Assembly: GCA_009801015.1 (NCBI GenBank)
Contig: VHZZ01002173.1
Span: 80,898-122,232, forward strand
DNA length: 41,335 nucleotides
Direction of reading: 5' to 3'
Source: Silene noctiflora
Taxonomy: Eukaryota; Streptophyta; Magnoliopsida; Caryophyllales; Caryophyllaceae
Shown: positions 12,604-23,500 of the stretch, in pieces
Numbering within the stretch: the stretch's first letter is position 1
How the letters are laid out: every line of letters starts with the position of its first letter
Notes under the pieces: model-generated
Seen by the model: the letters and a program-made list of their open reading frames with translations, nothing else
Databases searched by the model: none
What the model was told of the DNA's origin: nothing
Position numbers and translations under genes: made by a program

Positions 12604-12974
12604 TCGGATCAGTCGAATCAGGTCCATTTAAGTCGGATCATGTCGGGTAAGCTTATTTTTTTGGGTCGAGTTGGGTTTGGGTCGGGTAAAATAATGTATT
12701 TGGTCCAATTATTTTATATTACATTAATTTTTTACCATTAAATTTCGGCTTTAATCATTATTGTATTTGGTTTAGTTACTTTATTATTAAATCAAAAGTA
12801 GCAATTTAAACACTAAATTACTTTCATTTCGATCATTATTAAGCTTACTAATTGTCGGGTCATCTGTTTAAGTGAGTCAATATTGGGTCGTATTAGGTTA
12901 CAGGTGGGTGACGATTTGCAACATTCTCAGGTTCTATCAATTCGGGGTCGGGTGAGACTTGTCAGCTCTATAAA
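12604..12974. repeat. Degenerate GGTCGGGT-rich repeat
   Basis: Scattered GGTCGGGT, GTCGGGTAA, GGGTCGAGTT and GGATCATGTCGGG words give a loosely repetitive stretch. The same vocabulary appears near 28070-28180 and, inverted, at 39200-39750. Such GGGTC-rich words are common as dispersed repeat debris in plant genomes. No ends or target duplication were resolved. Confidence 0.35.
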
Positions 12975-13559
12975 CACTCTTGGAGTCTATGGGGGAACAG
13001 TTTTACAACCCTAGTAATCATGCCAGACTCGAATCCGTACTAAATGAGGGAGTATATTTGAAAGCGATTTATCATATAAGACGGGTTTTAAACTATTAAC
13101 CATGACATAAAATATGTATCACAAATTTAAAAAGTCAGCAATATAACACTGGAATTTAAAACTAGTTTGACTCACAGGAAAAGATTTGATGACTTTTTTT
13201 ATTAGTAAAGCCGTAAAATAAGATTAAGATGTACGTACGTTGGTGTACTACAAATCGCTTTAGTTTCTTGGATCAAAGCAAAATACTCCTTTTTTCGTGA
13301 TTTTCCGCGTTTTCGTACTTGCTACATCTTGGACCTCCCATGTAATTGACTACTGTTTAATTCAAACAATTCAAGCGCCAGTACAATAGCGTAGCTAATT
13401 TTAACGTTTATAATAGCTTGTTTTTCAAAACCGGTGACATTTGATTGTAAATGGTCTTAAAATTTCGTCTTATTATTTCAGACCAAAATGGCTCATCTGA
13501 AGGAAGACTAACTCTAGAATATAAGAGGAGGAAGAATTGTACCCGACTACTTGTAGGCT

Positions 13560-13630
13560 AGGTAGCACCGAAATGGACACGGACATGTGACACGATATTC
13601 CATGAAATTTAGGACACAAGACACGTTATT
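13560..13630. repeat. GACACG-rich repeat, left arm
   Basis: Contains CACCGAAATGGACACGGACA and ACACAAGACACG. An inverted relative with the reverse of CGCCGAAACGTGTCGGACAC lies at about 14613-14632. The two arms flank the Stowaway at 13658-14331, as if one older element had been split by it. Confidence 0.4.
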
Positions 13631-13657
13631 TAAATTTAATAAAATATATATTTTATA

Positions 13658-14331
13658 CTCCCTATGATCCAGACCAAAAGTAACATAGACAAAAATGGAG
13701 TATTTAAGAAAAAGGTGGAAAAAGTAAGGGTAAAGAGTGAAAAAATAGGTGGAGTATGTAATTGTGAGTTTAATTGTGAGTTGGTAAGTGGGGGTACGTA
13801 ATAACATTTTGTGTAAATATCAAATAGTATAAGACCACCCCCAAGCAAGGTGGACAAGTAGGTCATGAGGGGGGGTGGGTCACCCTAATCACCTTTTAAT
13901 CCAAAAATTAGCATGACCTCCACCCAAATAAGGTCATGGAGTGACCTTCTACATATTTCTTGTGACCCGACACATGGCGAGTTTTTATTTGTTGGACACA
14001 AATATCTATAATTTATTAGTAAATAGGTGTAATTAAAAAAGTATAAGAGAGAGGTTTTTGTTGGGTGGAAAATGATTGAAAATGTTGGAAAGTGGAAAAT
14101 GATTGGGTTGGTGACCTAGGTCGCGACTTTCTGCTTGGGAGTGTAAAAGTGGGTCAAGATAAATAAGGTGGGATTAAGAGATAAACATGGGTCGCGACTT
14201 AGTTAGCGAGACCTTGCTTGGGGATGGTCTAAGGGTAACTTGGTAATGTTGTGGACCAAATAAGGAATGTTACCTTTGGTTTGTATCGTCCGTTTATAAT
14301 AAGTGTTACCTTTGGTCTGGATCGGAGGGAG
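13658..14331. mobile_element. Stowaway-like MITE carrying a nested insertion
   Basis: Ends are CTCCCTATGATCCAGACCAA and the inverse (TTGGTCTGGATCGGAGGGAG); about 28 bp pair with three mismatches, continuing into AAGTAACA/TGTTACCT. TA flanks at 13656-13657 and 14332-14333. Removing the nested element at 13833-14229 leaves about 274 bp. The inner right-end motif TGTTACCTTTGGT occurs twice (about 14268 and 14304). Confidence 0.85.
13833..14229. mobile_element. PIF/Harbinger (Tourist)-like MITE nested in the Stowaway
   Basis: A 397-bp element with 19-bp ends GACCACCCCCAAGCAAGGT and the inverse ACCTTGCTTGGGGATGGTC (one mismatch), flanked on both sides by TAA (13830-13832 and 14230-14232). The three-base TAA/TTA duplication with short inverted ends is typical of Tourist-type MITEs. 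The interior has GGTCATG/TGGAGTGACC words and GTCGCGACTT twice near the right end. Confidence 0.85.
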
Positions 14332-14515
14332 TAATTATAAACGTTTGATTTTATTTTTGTAAAAGTATTTGATATTAAATTTAAATAAGTGAAGGTAAAA
14401 ATAACTCTTGATTATAACTCATTTTTATTTCTCATCCAAACTCATCTCCTAATCAATCTTTTTCGACAACTCATTTGCCCTCTAAAGAACATCATTCACC
14501 CCAAATGATGTTCTA

Positions 14516-14655
14516 AATACCATGGACACGTGTGGGACACGGCGCAAATACCATGAACACGCGTCAGACACGTGCCCAAATAAATGTAGTAAGTTAGACA
14601 CGGCTTTATAGGTGTCCGACACGTTTCGGCGTGTGTCGGTGTCGGACATAGACGG
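14516..14655. repeat. GACACG-rich repeat, right arm
   Basis: Dense GACACG and ACACGCGTC words, including GGACACGTGTGGGACACGG and CGACACGTTTCGGCGTGTGT. Parts are inverted relative to the left arm at 13560-13630. Identity of the parent element is unknown. Confidence 0.4.
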
Positions 14656-14734
14656 TTGATTAAGAGAAGTGTTCGTGCTAACTAGCTCGTAGGCTCGTAG
14701 CCTATTATCAGGGTACCTCAATCTTAACTACTAG

Positions 14735-14826
14735 ATCAGTACAATATAAGGGGGTGGAAGAATTGAACCTGTGACTATTGTCACGATTTCACGATACCTC
14801 AAACTAACCACTAGATTAAAACTTTT
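14735..14826 (-). mobile_element. Possible tRNA-derived SINE head
   Basis: On the minus strand it reads TTTAATCTAGTGGTTAGTTT (box A-like) and, about 45 bases on, GGTTCAATTCTT (box B-like, consensus GGTTCGANTCC), which is the spacing of an internal RNA polymerase III promoter. It is not a foldable tRNA. A second box A-like word lies beside it (minus strand, about 14727). Ends and poly-A tail were not resolved. Confidence 0.4.
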
Positions 14827-15476
14827 TTTGTTAGGGTTATGTTAAATACAGCCTTTAGGGTTGTATTTATGCATTTAATACCCTTTTATATGTGGTATTA
14901 ACTTAAAAATTAAATTACACGTTACTCAATACAATTAATACAAATATTAATGATTTATTTTCGCTTATAGATCCTTAAATATAGCCCTTAGGATTGAATT
15001 TATTATTTCCCTTTTGGTTATGTAAAAACAAATTAAAGAGTAAGACAATTTTCAGTTTAAGACCCGACGAGAAATAAATAAGGTATTTAACATAAAAAAT
15101 AATAATAAAAAAAAAAGTATAGTGGATATAGTTGAACAGTTTTATACAATAATTACTAGAGCAAAATAACATTTTGCAGTAGGTGCTATATATATTTCCT
15201 TCGTTTGTTGAAGTTGTAGTGGCCCAGGTTTATTTGCAATCACTATAGGCTCCATATTCATGTGCCAATAGGCAATAGCTCGCCAAATAATCAAAATAAT
15301 TACGGTTTTTATAACATGTGTCTTAAGGGTATATGATAAGAAGGCATATGAGGTAATAGTTTGAGATTCCTTAACTAAAATGGTAAAAATGGGTATGTTT
15401 TTCTATTTATCATGATTAAATCTTAAATGCAACTAGGATCATCTCTAGCTAGTAAGGCACTGTTCTTTACGCCTTA

Positions 15477-15592
15477 ATTTTATCTCTTATTCGACAGCTT
15501 ATTTTAGCTTTATTTATCACGGTTAAATTGAAATCAGTTCAGCTTCATTAAGCTAAATTCAGTTCAGTTCAGCTTTATTCAACTCAAAAAAA
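15477..15592. repeat. Degenerate TTCAG(C/T)-rich repeat, copy 1
   Basis: Short overlapping TTCAGTTCAGCTT and AAATTCAGTTCAGTTCAGC words end at ACATGGCCTAATTGGAAC. Similar stretches occur at 18887-19085 and, inverted, at 41112-41190. Probably subterminal repeat debris of a DNA transposon; ends unresolved. Confidence 0.4.
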
Positions 15593-16239
15593 CATGGCCT
15601 AATTGGAACATTTAGTATCTTCGCGGCAAAGCGAGAAGGCAGAAGGTAATAATTTCAAAAACCACCTAAACCGTCTTTCATTCATTAGAAAAAAACTGAA
15701 CCAGAATCTCTTCAATTACTAATTACTAAAAAGATTTCAACAACCACCTAATCCATCTTTCATTTATTAGAAAAAAAAAAACAGAATCAGAATCTCTTCG
15801 TTTAGTAAAAAGAATCGTATCTCGATTAACTACCCATGATTCCCCATACCCATGCTCCTAATCAATCTAAATCCAAATAAAACTTGATATTTAGATAATC
15901 TTTGGGTGTAATAACCTAGACACACCCAAAAACCTAATCACAAAATGTACCCAATAAAACTAATTACAAATTGATTTACATGGTCGGTTGGTATCCTAAT
16001 CACACATTAAAAGTTGATTAATATAATGGTCCAAGGGAGAAGAACCTTAAGAACCATACCTTTAATTCATCAACTTGTCAAGTAAGCAATCCCCACTTGA
16101 TAAGGAAAATACACTTCATCCAACCTCTTAATTTCCCTTTCATTTTCCCTCTTTTAGCAACATTTCTCCCTTCCCAAATTCACCTAACCAAACCCCAAAC
16201 ATACCACACAATATTCACACTTTAAACATTTATACATTT

Positions 16240-17048
16240 CTTCTACTCTTCTTCCTTTTGCCTTAAATAAAACCCTACCATTTTTCTCTTGATTTATTTC
16301 ATTTTTAAGTCATCTTTTTTTGGTATAAATTCCAAAGATCAAATCTTTTTCTATTTCTTCATATGGGTTTGGTTCAATTTTGTCTTTTTTTCTAGATTTT
16401 TTGGTAAAGATTTTGTTGGGTTTTATAATCTTCTACTATTATATAATAAGGTGTTCTTGGAGAAGAAGAGGGCAAAGTTGAAAAATTTGTGAATTTTCAG
16501 AGATTTCTCATCATTTTACTGTTCTCAAGGTGATTATCTCACAAACCCAGAATTTATTTTTGCTTATAATTTAGTGTGGTGTGTTTAGAATTGTCGTAAA
16601 TTATAGAATAAGGCCGTTTTACTGTAAGACGGTTTTATACAATAACTACTCATTTTTCTTGTACTCTTGGGTATATTTGTTTGTGTATGCTTGATGTGGT
16701 ATTGGGGTTCTGATTATCCTACCTGTTATGAAAGATCTGATTAAAGATCATTTATTTACCTTTTGTATTCATTCTACGGTATTTTTAATCAAAGGTAAAC
16801 GAGTGATCAGTACCCAATAGAGTATAAAAAAACTGGATTCATTCTTTTGTTAGTTATCATGTATAAATTGTGTGTATTTTGTAGTTAATGTGATGCACAT
16901 TCTTACAAATCAGTTGTTTTCTAAATTGCAGAGATAATCCACATTGTGTACACATTGCAGAAACCGTCGAAATTTTGTTACAGAATTGCAGAGATATTCA
17001 AGGTGCATTCAGAACAGCATTTGACAGTAATCAGTTGATTTTTCGAAA
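16240..17048 (+). other. Probable leader of the ARGOS-like gene, with an intron
   Basis: A pyrimidine-rich stretch precedes a candidate donor CTCAAG|GTGATT (intron from 16530), and a candidate acceptor ATTGCAG ends at 16931. The leader then runs 117 bases to the ATG at 17049. ARGOS-type genes commonly carry their whole coding region in one exon, so a leader intron is plausible. A short upstream reading frame, MGLVQFCLFF, lies at 16363-16395. The transcription start is not determined. Confidence 0.45.
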
Positions 17049-17474
17049 ATGATCAATGAACTGCAAGAAGGAGATTGGAAATCTTCCAATCGAGTATTCA
17101 CAGTCCGAAACCATAACTCTAACACCACACCCACAGACCCTCATATGAGAAAACCCGACCCATCTACCCTAGGAACCGCTTGGAGAAGCAATAACGCTCC
17201 TAGAGACGACGGGTTAAGGCATGATCGAGAATACCTCAGTCGTTCAGTCAACCAAGACAATGCTAAGAAGTCGAATAAAGGGAACTACTTTGGATTAGAA
17301 TCAATGTTGTTACTTGTCTGCCTCGCTGCCTCGATGCTAATCCTTCCGATTATACTACCGCCATTGCCTCCGCCACCATACATGCTACTCCTACTTCCGA
17401 TTGGCATACTTGGTTTACTAATGATCTTGGCTTTTATGCCCTCTAATGTTAGAGACTTGACTACCTATATGTAA
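17049..17474 (+). CDS. ARGOS/OSR-domain organ-size regulator-like membrane protein, 141 aa
   Basis: This small single-exon gene encodes a protein of the ARGOS/ARL/OSR family (auxin-regulated gene involved in organ size). Family members are endoplasmic-reticulum membrane proteins that promote organ growth and, in Arabidopsis and maize, dampen ethylene response. The first 80 residues are polar, charged and likely disordered. The OSR domain is at 84-130: a hydrophobic helix (84-102), the diagnostic proline turn LPPLPPPP (103-110), and a second hydrophobic helix (111-130) ending near MPSNVRDL. That arrangement is specific enough to name the family, though not the paralogue. The start is the only ATG giving the full polar N-terminus. 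Growth-hormone regulation is expected from the family but is not shown here. Confidence 0.88.
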   Translation: MINELQEGDWKSSNRVFTVRNHNSNTTPTDPHMRKPDPSTLGTAWRSNNAPRDDGLRHDREYLSRSVNQDNAKKSNKGNYFGLESMLLLVCLAASMLILPIILPPLPPPPYMLLLLPIGILGLLMILAFMPSNVRDLTTYM

Positions 17475-18651
17475 ATTACAGTACTAGTTAATTACAGTTT
17501 TCATGAATCATGATGATGTTTATGTCTAGAAATCTAGCATATAAATCTATTTTCCGCAACCAATCGACATTCGACTCGTCATTTGGCCATAGTAAGTATA
17601 CTGGAAATAACTTAAATTTAATGAACGGTTATACATTTAGCTAAAAAAATCAATACCCTGTACTCATCTGAACAATTAGTACATTGTACTAATGTTACGT
17701 TATTTTCGTTTAAATTCGATTTAGTTTTTAGTTTTCAAATCGCTGTTGCCTTCGACTCCCTATGAAACAATGGGTACAGTTGTATGGAGCCAAATTATAT
17801 CTATTGATGTTATTTTCATGTCGTTTCAGTTTTTTTGACAATGATATATATTCAGTTCATTCAAGTATAACTAAACGTCCAGCATTACAACCTGGTGAGT
17901 TGGATGCCGTGGCGAAGCAAGAAATGTTTGAGTGTAGGGTCGATTTAATGTAATTGTCATTAGTTTTCCTAATACCACGGCTCATAAACGTATCAGATTT
18001 TCAAATCAAACGAACTTAGCTACGGCCGAAATAGGTAATAATACAAGGCAAACTTCAAAAAAGTCAAAAAATTCGACTAAGAATTTCAAAATCCTTCAAC
18101 GAGGACGAGAGTCCCTGCTGGCCCTCTCGTAACTCCGCCTTTATTTGACTAGAAAGAGGATAAAAAGTGTGATGCAATGCATCTAGAGGATACAATTAGC
18201 CTAAAAGAGCAAATGAAAAACATAACACATGAAAATGGCACGTAACACGGTCGTTTCTTTGTCAAATAATGGAAATATATAAAAAGCTTGTTTGTTCCCA
18301 CTTTCCAAAAGCTAATCTTTTGTATAATACTCGTCTAATTAGTTTCGTAAGATTTGGTCAAAGCTATTTCACTTAATAATGGTCTTCAAGGAACCGGAAT
18401 TGAATAAAAATAAATCGACTTATTTACTCCCTCGATTCATATCAAATTGGATTGTACTCGTAAATTCTACTTCATAATTCATGTTTCATTTAATTATATA
18501 CGTTTTTTTAAATCATTCGCATATTTAGGAAAAATATATAATTAATTTCTTTTTTATATTGTTTTGAGTCAATGGGATGGATAGCAATGTAGCATAGAGG
18601 CATGATTGTTCAAGTTCACGTGCATGCACGCTTTTTTAGTGTACAAAATAT
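17475..18651. other. ARGOS-like 3' UTR and spacer
   Basis: Probable 3' UTR for a few hundred bases, then AT-rich sequence. A half-Stowaway-like TTACTCCCTCGATTCATATC word appears at 18424-18443. The stretch AAGTCCCTGCTGGCC-like at about 18105-18130 is GC-richer but has no reading frame of note. Confidence 0.35.
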
Positions 18652-18800
18652 TTGATTCAAATTCATGCACCATATAGTCCATAGGAGTACATTTTATAAA
18701 TAAATGTAAAAAAAAACTTGATTCAAATTCATGCACCATATGTCCATATGCATTTTATAAATGAAATAAATGAAAAGAGGCTTGGTTCAAAGAATGAATA
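18652..18800. repeat. Tandem repeat, about 66-bp unit, 2.2 copies
   Basis: The unit starts TTGATTCAAATTCATGCACC at 18652, recurs at 18718, and partly again at about 18782 (TTGGTTCAAAGAATG). Both full units contain CATATAGTCCATA or CATATGTCCATA and ATTTTATAAAT. Confidence 0.75.
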
Positions 18801-18886
18801 CAAAGATCAAAGATTCTCCTTAATTGAGTCATTCTTTCTTACATTATAAATCAAAACGGAGTCAAAGACTTATTAGGATTTCGGCT

Positions 18887-19085
18887 CATTTCAGTTTACT
18901 TTAGCTCTGTTTAGTTTTATTCTGTTCAATTTTAGTCATTTTCAGTACATCTCTTTGCAAAATTAACTTCTACTCCAGCGGCATTCAGTTCCCTCAGCTC
19001 CATTCAGTACGCCCCAGCTTCATTCAATTTAGTTCAGCTCAACTCCATTCAATTCAGTTAAGCTCTTTTCAGTCGAGAAAAACAG
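18887..19085. repeat. Degenerate TTCAG(C/T)-rich repeat, copy 2
   Basis: About 200 bases dense in TTCAGTT, CAGCTCCATTCAGT and TTTAGTTCAGCTC words, ending near TTTTCAGTCGAGAAAAACAG. Same style as 15477-15592 and the inverse of 41112-41190. Confidence 0.45.
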
Positions 19086-19429
19086 AGCATTACTCTTTTA
19101 AATCTGAATTACGATGGAGTAAATAAAAACGACTCATTTAATGTGGTGGAGCTTATTTCTCTTGTAAAGTAACGATCCCTCGATGCAGTTCTCAACGCAA
19201 TTTTCATCATGGGCTCTCGGGTCATTCAAAAAGAGTATCTTAGTATTACTAACACAAGGATAAAACAACGTACATCCGACCTCCCCATACCTCGCAATTT
19301 ACAGGAGGCGTTAAAACACTAGGGTAATGTTACATTACAAATGAACGAGTACTTTTCCGTTCTGTTTCTCTCCCTATAAGCCCATCTCTTACTATAAGAC
19401 GTCTCATAATAATACATAGTATACCGAAG

Positions 19430-19515
19430 ATGTCTTAGTCTAGTGGTTAAGACGGAGGTATTGTGGACAATAGGTCGCGACTATGTGCGCGCTTCGTGAG
19501 ACTTGAAACTCAAAG
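19430..19515 (+). mobile_element. Internally deleted tRNA-derived SINE
   Basis: Begins GATGTCTTAGTCTAGTGGTT (box A-like) and continues AGACGGAGGTATTGTGGACA, matching the head of the SINE at 29384-29518. It then jumps to CGCGACTATGTGCGCGCTTC, matching that element's tail, so the box B segment is missing. Confidence 0.6.
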
Positions 19516-20508
19516 AAACAACGCAAGAAGGCACGTTCAAGCGATGCTACGAAGTCGGATTTTTTTGCTAGGATAACTTGTTTTCTGATGATCAAAGACT
19601 ATAAATAGTCACGAAAGACAAACGAAAAGGCCCTAGCAAGGCTAAAATTAAACTAGCTAATTAAGACCATTAACTAGCTAATTAAGACCTCCCCTAATTA
19701 CCACAATTAAAGACTCAAATAAATTGCAAGAAAACAAAGACGCATAATTATAACTTCCTCTGCTGCTCAAAATCACTTGGAGCTAACAAGCCCGGCAAAT
19801 GACAACATACACACACTACGATCCATCGAACCTTGCGTGATCTCTACCGTATCGGGTTGTATCACTTTAAACTTTTACAACCAAATATGACCACAATTGA
19901 AAACAACTTATCATAAGCGATAACACTTTCAACTTATGCTGTAACACTGACCGTAACATTTAACCACAAAACGGTCACATATACCTGTCTGAAGCGTCAG
20001 ACGAAAAGTGACCGTCCTGAAACAAGAATTTGCAAAACAGAATATATCCAACCAAAACATCTGGCAGTTGCAACTAAGTAATCAACTTTTTGCAAGTTGC
20101 AACTTTGATTAAATAAAATAAGGTCATAATTCCAGGCAGCAGCCATTAAAGCATGTTGAGCAATAGACAAAGAGGGGCACAGCATAATAAGATTGGCAAG
20201 AGTAATAATACAAGTATAAATGGATTCTTATACTCCCTAAACCTGAGACCATGCAATCTCATCTACATGTGCTTCTTCTTCTTCCCTCTCTATCATGCAT
20301 TATGCATCTCACTATCCATGCATATGGTATGATATGATATGACCTCGGAAAGGCGATGATCGGATTCTCGAGAGCAAGTATGTCTGTCTTCCGCCCTCAA
20401 AACCATGGTTACAATGTGATTATTATTTCTTTATGGTATGGGTTTCAAGGGAAAGAAAGTTTTACCGATCATGAACCCGTAAGTTGCCCCGGGTGGGTGG
20501 TGCTTATT
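19516..20508. other. Spacer and probable SKIP35-like 3' UTR
   Basis: No gene seen. A short tandem repeat, AACTAGCTAATTAAGACC twice, lies at 19651-19690. The last 250-300 bases before 20508 are probably the 3' UTR of the minus-strand gene. Confidence 0.35.
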
Positions 20509-23500
20509 TTAAGAAGTTGAATGCATGTCGGGCAAAAAGGGCCGAATGTGGTGCTCTAGAACGGCCAGAAGTTCTTGGGTTTGGGTTGGCTCGCCTAAGA
20601 CCCCACCTCCAAGCCTTCTTACGGCTTCAACAAGCTGGCCTCTCAGATTCTGGGATAGTAAGGTGCCGCCTGCCTTGATGCATTCTCTGTACAATGGTAA
20701 GTAAGCTATTGCCACCCTCAATGGAACTGGGAGATCCCGTAAAGAAAGAGGACTCTCTCCTCGATTTACAACCCTAACCATGTTAACGAAATCTTCTTGG
20801 CCTTGTAATAACCCTTTGGTGAGAGCAGCCTCTGACCAATGCTGTTCGAGAAATAGACGGAGTATAGGGGCAACCGAATCATCGTCCGACCGCGCAATGC
20901 CATCGGCAACAGAATACGTGAGGGCAGGATCCCCTAAGAAATTTGACCGGAGAAGGAAGGCAACACCCTCGAGGGATCCCCCACTTCGCTCCCCAGCAGC
21001 TTTAAGGATTTCTATGCTCAGAGCCGATAGGACATGTTGGGGAACTTGTGTAAGAAGGTAGGCGGCAACCTCCACTTGGCTGCTTGATGTAGCGGCCGTA
21101 AGGGCAAGGCACAGCTCCATGTCTTGGCATCCTCTTCCTACAAACCATTGGACAACAGGCAAGCATCCTCTCTCCGCTGCCCTCATTAAAGGTCCCAAGA
21201 AAGCCATGGCATTACCTTCTTCAACTAAACATTCCATCGTCCCAATCTTGCAATAGTGCGCAGCAAAACCTAAGGCCAGGTCAACGTCGACATCCAAGCT
21301 ATTCCTCTGGGCAATCTAGAGTCATACACACATACCAACATTAGCATTTATACCTGAATATCTGATACAATATACGTCAGCATGGGTTCCTCAAGTGGAA
21401 ATACAGAGCTCTAACGACAAGAAAGCCATATTCCCAACTCCCAAGATGATTTGACCCCTTGTGACAGACAAATAGACAGATGAATGAACGATGAAGTTCG
21501 TAAGTTTCCAGACACTTGATGTTCAAAGTTCAAACATTCTTATTTAATTTCCCTCTCTAAATGAGAAACATAATACTGTTGACATACAGTACCAGAAATA
21601 ATTCACCAGTCAAGTCTTCAAGTTAGTGTCCATCTCCTTTCAGTGATAATGTACTACTACACAACAAATTGTAAGGCACCAAGCCCAGAACATAACATAA
21701 ACGACAGCGTAATTCAGGATTGAAGCAAAAAAATATAACCAAGGATCCAGGCCAAAAGTTCCTACAAGTATGAAGCACTTGCAACACTAGAAACTAGTAA
21801 CAAACATATATTATATACTCGCCCCGTTGTTATTATATGACATCATCGGTTTTGTGGTATTCCATTTACCTTCAAATACTTAATTTAAAAAAAAAAAANN
21901 NNNNNNNNNNNNNNNNNNNNNNNNNNNNNNNNNNNNNNNNNNNNNNNNNNNNNNNNNNNNNNNNNNNNNNNNNNNNNNNNNNNNNNNNNNNNNNNNNNNN
22001 NNNNNNNNNNNNNNNNNNNNNNNNNNNNNNNNNNNNNNNNNNNNNNNNNNNNNNNNNNNNNNNNNNNNNNNNNNNNNNNNNNNNNNNNNNNNNNNNNNNN
22101 NNNNNNNNNNNNNNNNNNNNNNNNNNNNNNNNNNNNNNNNNNNNNNNNNNNNNNNNNNNNNNNNNNNNNNNNNNNNNNNNNNNNNNNNNNNNNNNNNNNN
22201 NNNNNNNNNNNNNNNNNNNNNNNNNNNNNNNNNNNNNNNNNNNNNNNNNNNNNNNNNNNNNNNNNNNNNNNNNNNNNNNNNNNNNNNNNNNNNNNNNNNN
22301 NNNNNNNNNNNNNNNNNNNNNNNNNNNNNNNNNNNNNNNNNNNNNNNNNNNNNNNNNNNNNNNNNNNNNNNNNNNNNNNNNNNNNNNNNNNNNNNNNNNN
22401 NNNNNNNNNNNNNNNNNNNNNNNNNNNNNNNNNNNNNNNNNNNNNNNNNNNNNNNNNNNNNNNNNNNNNNNNNNNNNNNNNNNNNNNNNNNNNNNNNNNN
22501 NNNNNNNNNNNNNNNNNNNNNNNNNNNNNNNNNAAAAAAAAAAAAAAAAAAAAAAAAGAAGAAGAACAAGAAGAAGATACAGTACACGGCGTTACAGCAA
22601 GATTGCTGACAGTAAAAAGTAACAAAACTACAACTTAATGACTTAGAAGTTCGAACAAAGGTTTTTTAATCTCTTGTTTGGATGGAGGGAAAGGGAACTG
22701 AAGAAGAAACGAGGGGGTCATTTGCCTTGTTTGGTCAGGAAGTTGTATTGGAGATCTAATTTCCCCCATTCCAAATAAAAAACCTTCAAACATTAGTTTG
22801 GTAGTTTGGTTTAAAAGTTTCTCGTATTTTCACCTTCTAGCCCACATGATTAACTAGTTATTGAAGCATAAGATGATCAACAACTCAAAGAAAAAGCAAG
22901 ATGCAATACCTGCAATAGAATGCGCACTAATTCTGTGCTACCAAAACGTGAGGCTTCAAGGAAGCACTGGTTCACGTTGTCAGCACCACCCTCAACTAGA
23001 ATACCCAGAAGTCCTTGAATAGCAGAAGCAGAAGTTCCACAGGACCATCCAGGATCAAATGAACTACTGAAAAGAGTTAGAGGGAAGCAAGCGGCATCAA
23101 AGGCTTCTGTGAAGTCCTTTCCAGTAAGATTATTTCCAGCAAGGTCAAGAAATACTTTAAAGGCAGACAACTGAAGTTGAATCTCAGCAGCCGAGTCATG
23201 ATGAACTTTGTCCCTGTTCTCGTCACACCGAGAATGAAAACCAATGCATTTCAAAGCCCACTCTGTGAACTTCTGCACCTTAGCACCAGCTTCTGCCTTC
23301 AAGACATCATCACCATTGCATTCCTGAAGTCTCTCACGCAACCTTACCAAATGCATATATAAAGTAACATGTTAGTTGCATACTTGCATCTTTGTGTGCA
23401 AGAGACATAAAATGGGCAGAGCCTGGGAGGTGATCTAGCCCTTAGTTCAGAACTAGCACAGGCAATAAATATTCGGCTACACATACAATCGCAGCAACAA

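Noticed and set aside
13547..13866. Minus-strand frames of 76-86 codons
   Set aside because: They lie across the Stowaway/GACACG repeat junction and have no protein-like composition.
16289..16492. 67-codon frame upstream of the ARGOS-like gene
   Set aside because: Phe-rich, AT-driven product in a probable leader; no domain. The shorter uORF at 16363 is noted instead as a possible regulatory feature.
20780..21061. Plus-strand frame opposite SKIP35-like exon 3
   Set aside because: Shadow of the strong minus-strand ankyrin coding exon; no domain of its own.
21837..22625. Long open frames spanning the N run
   Set aside because: They are artefacts of undetermined bases flanked by poly-A.
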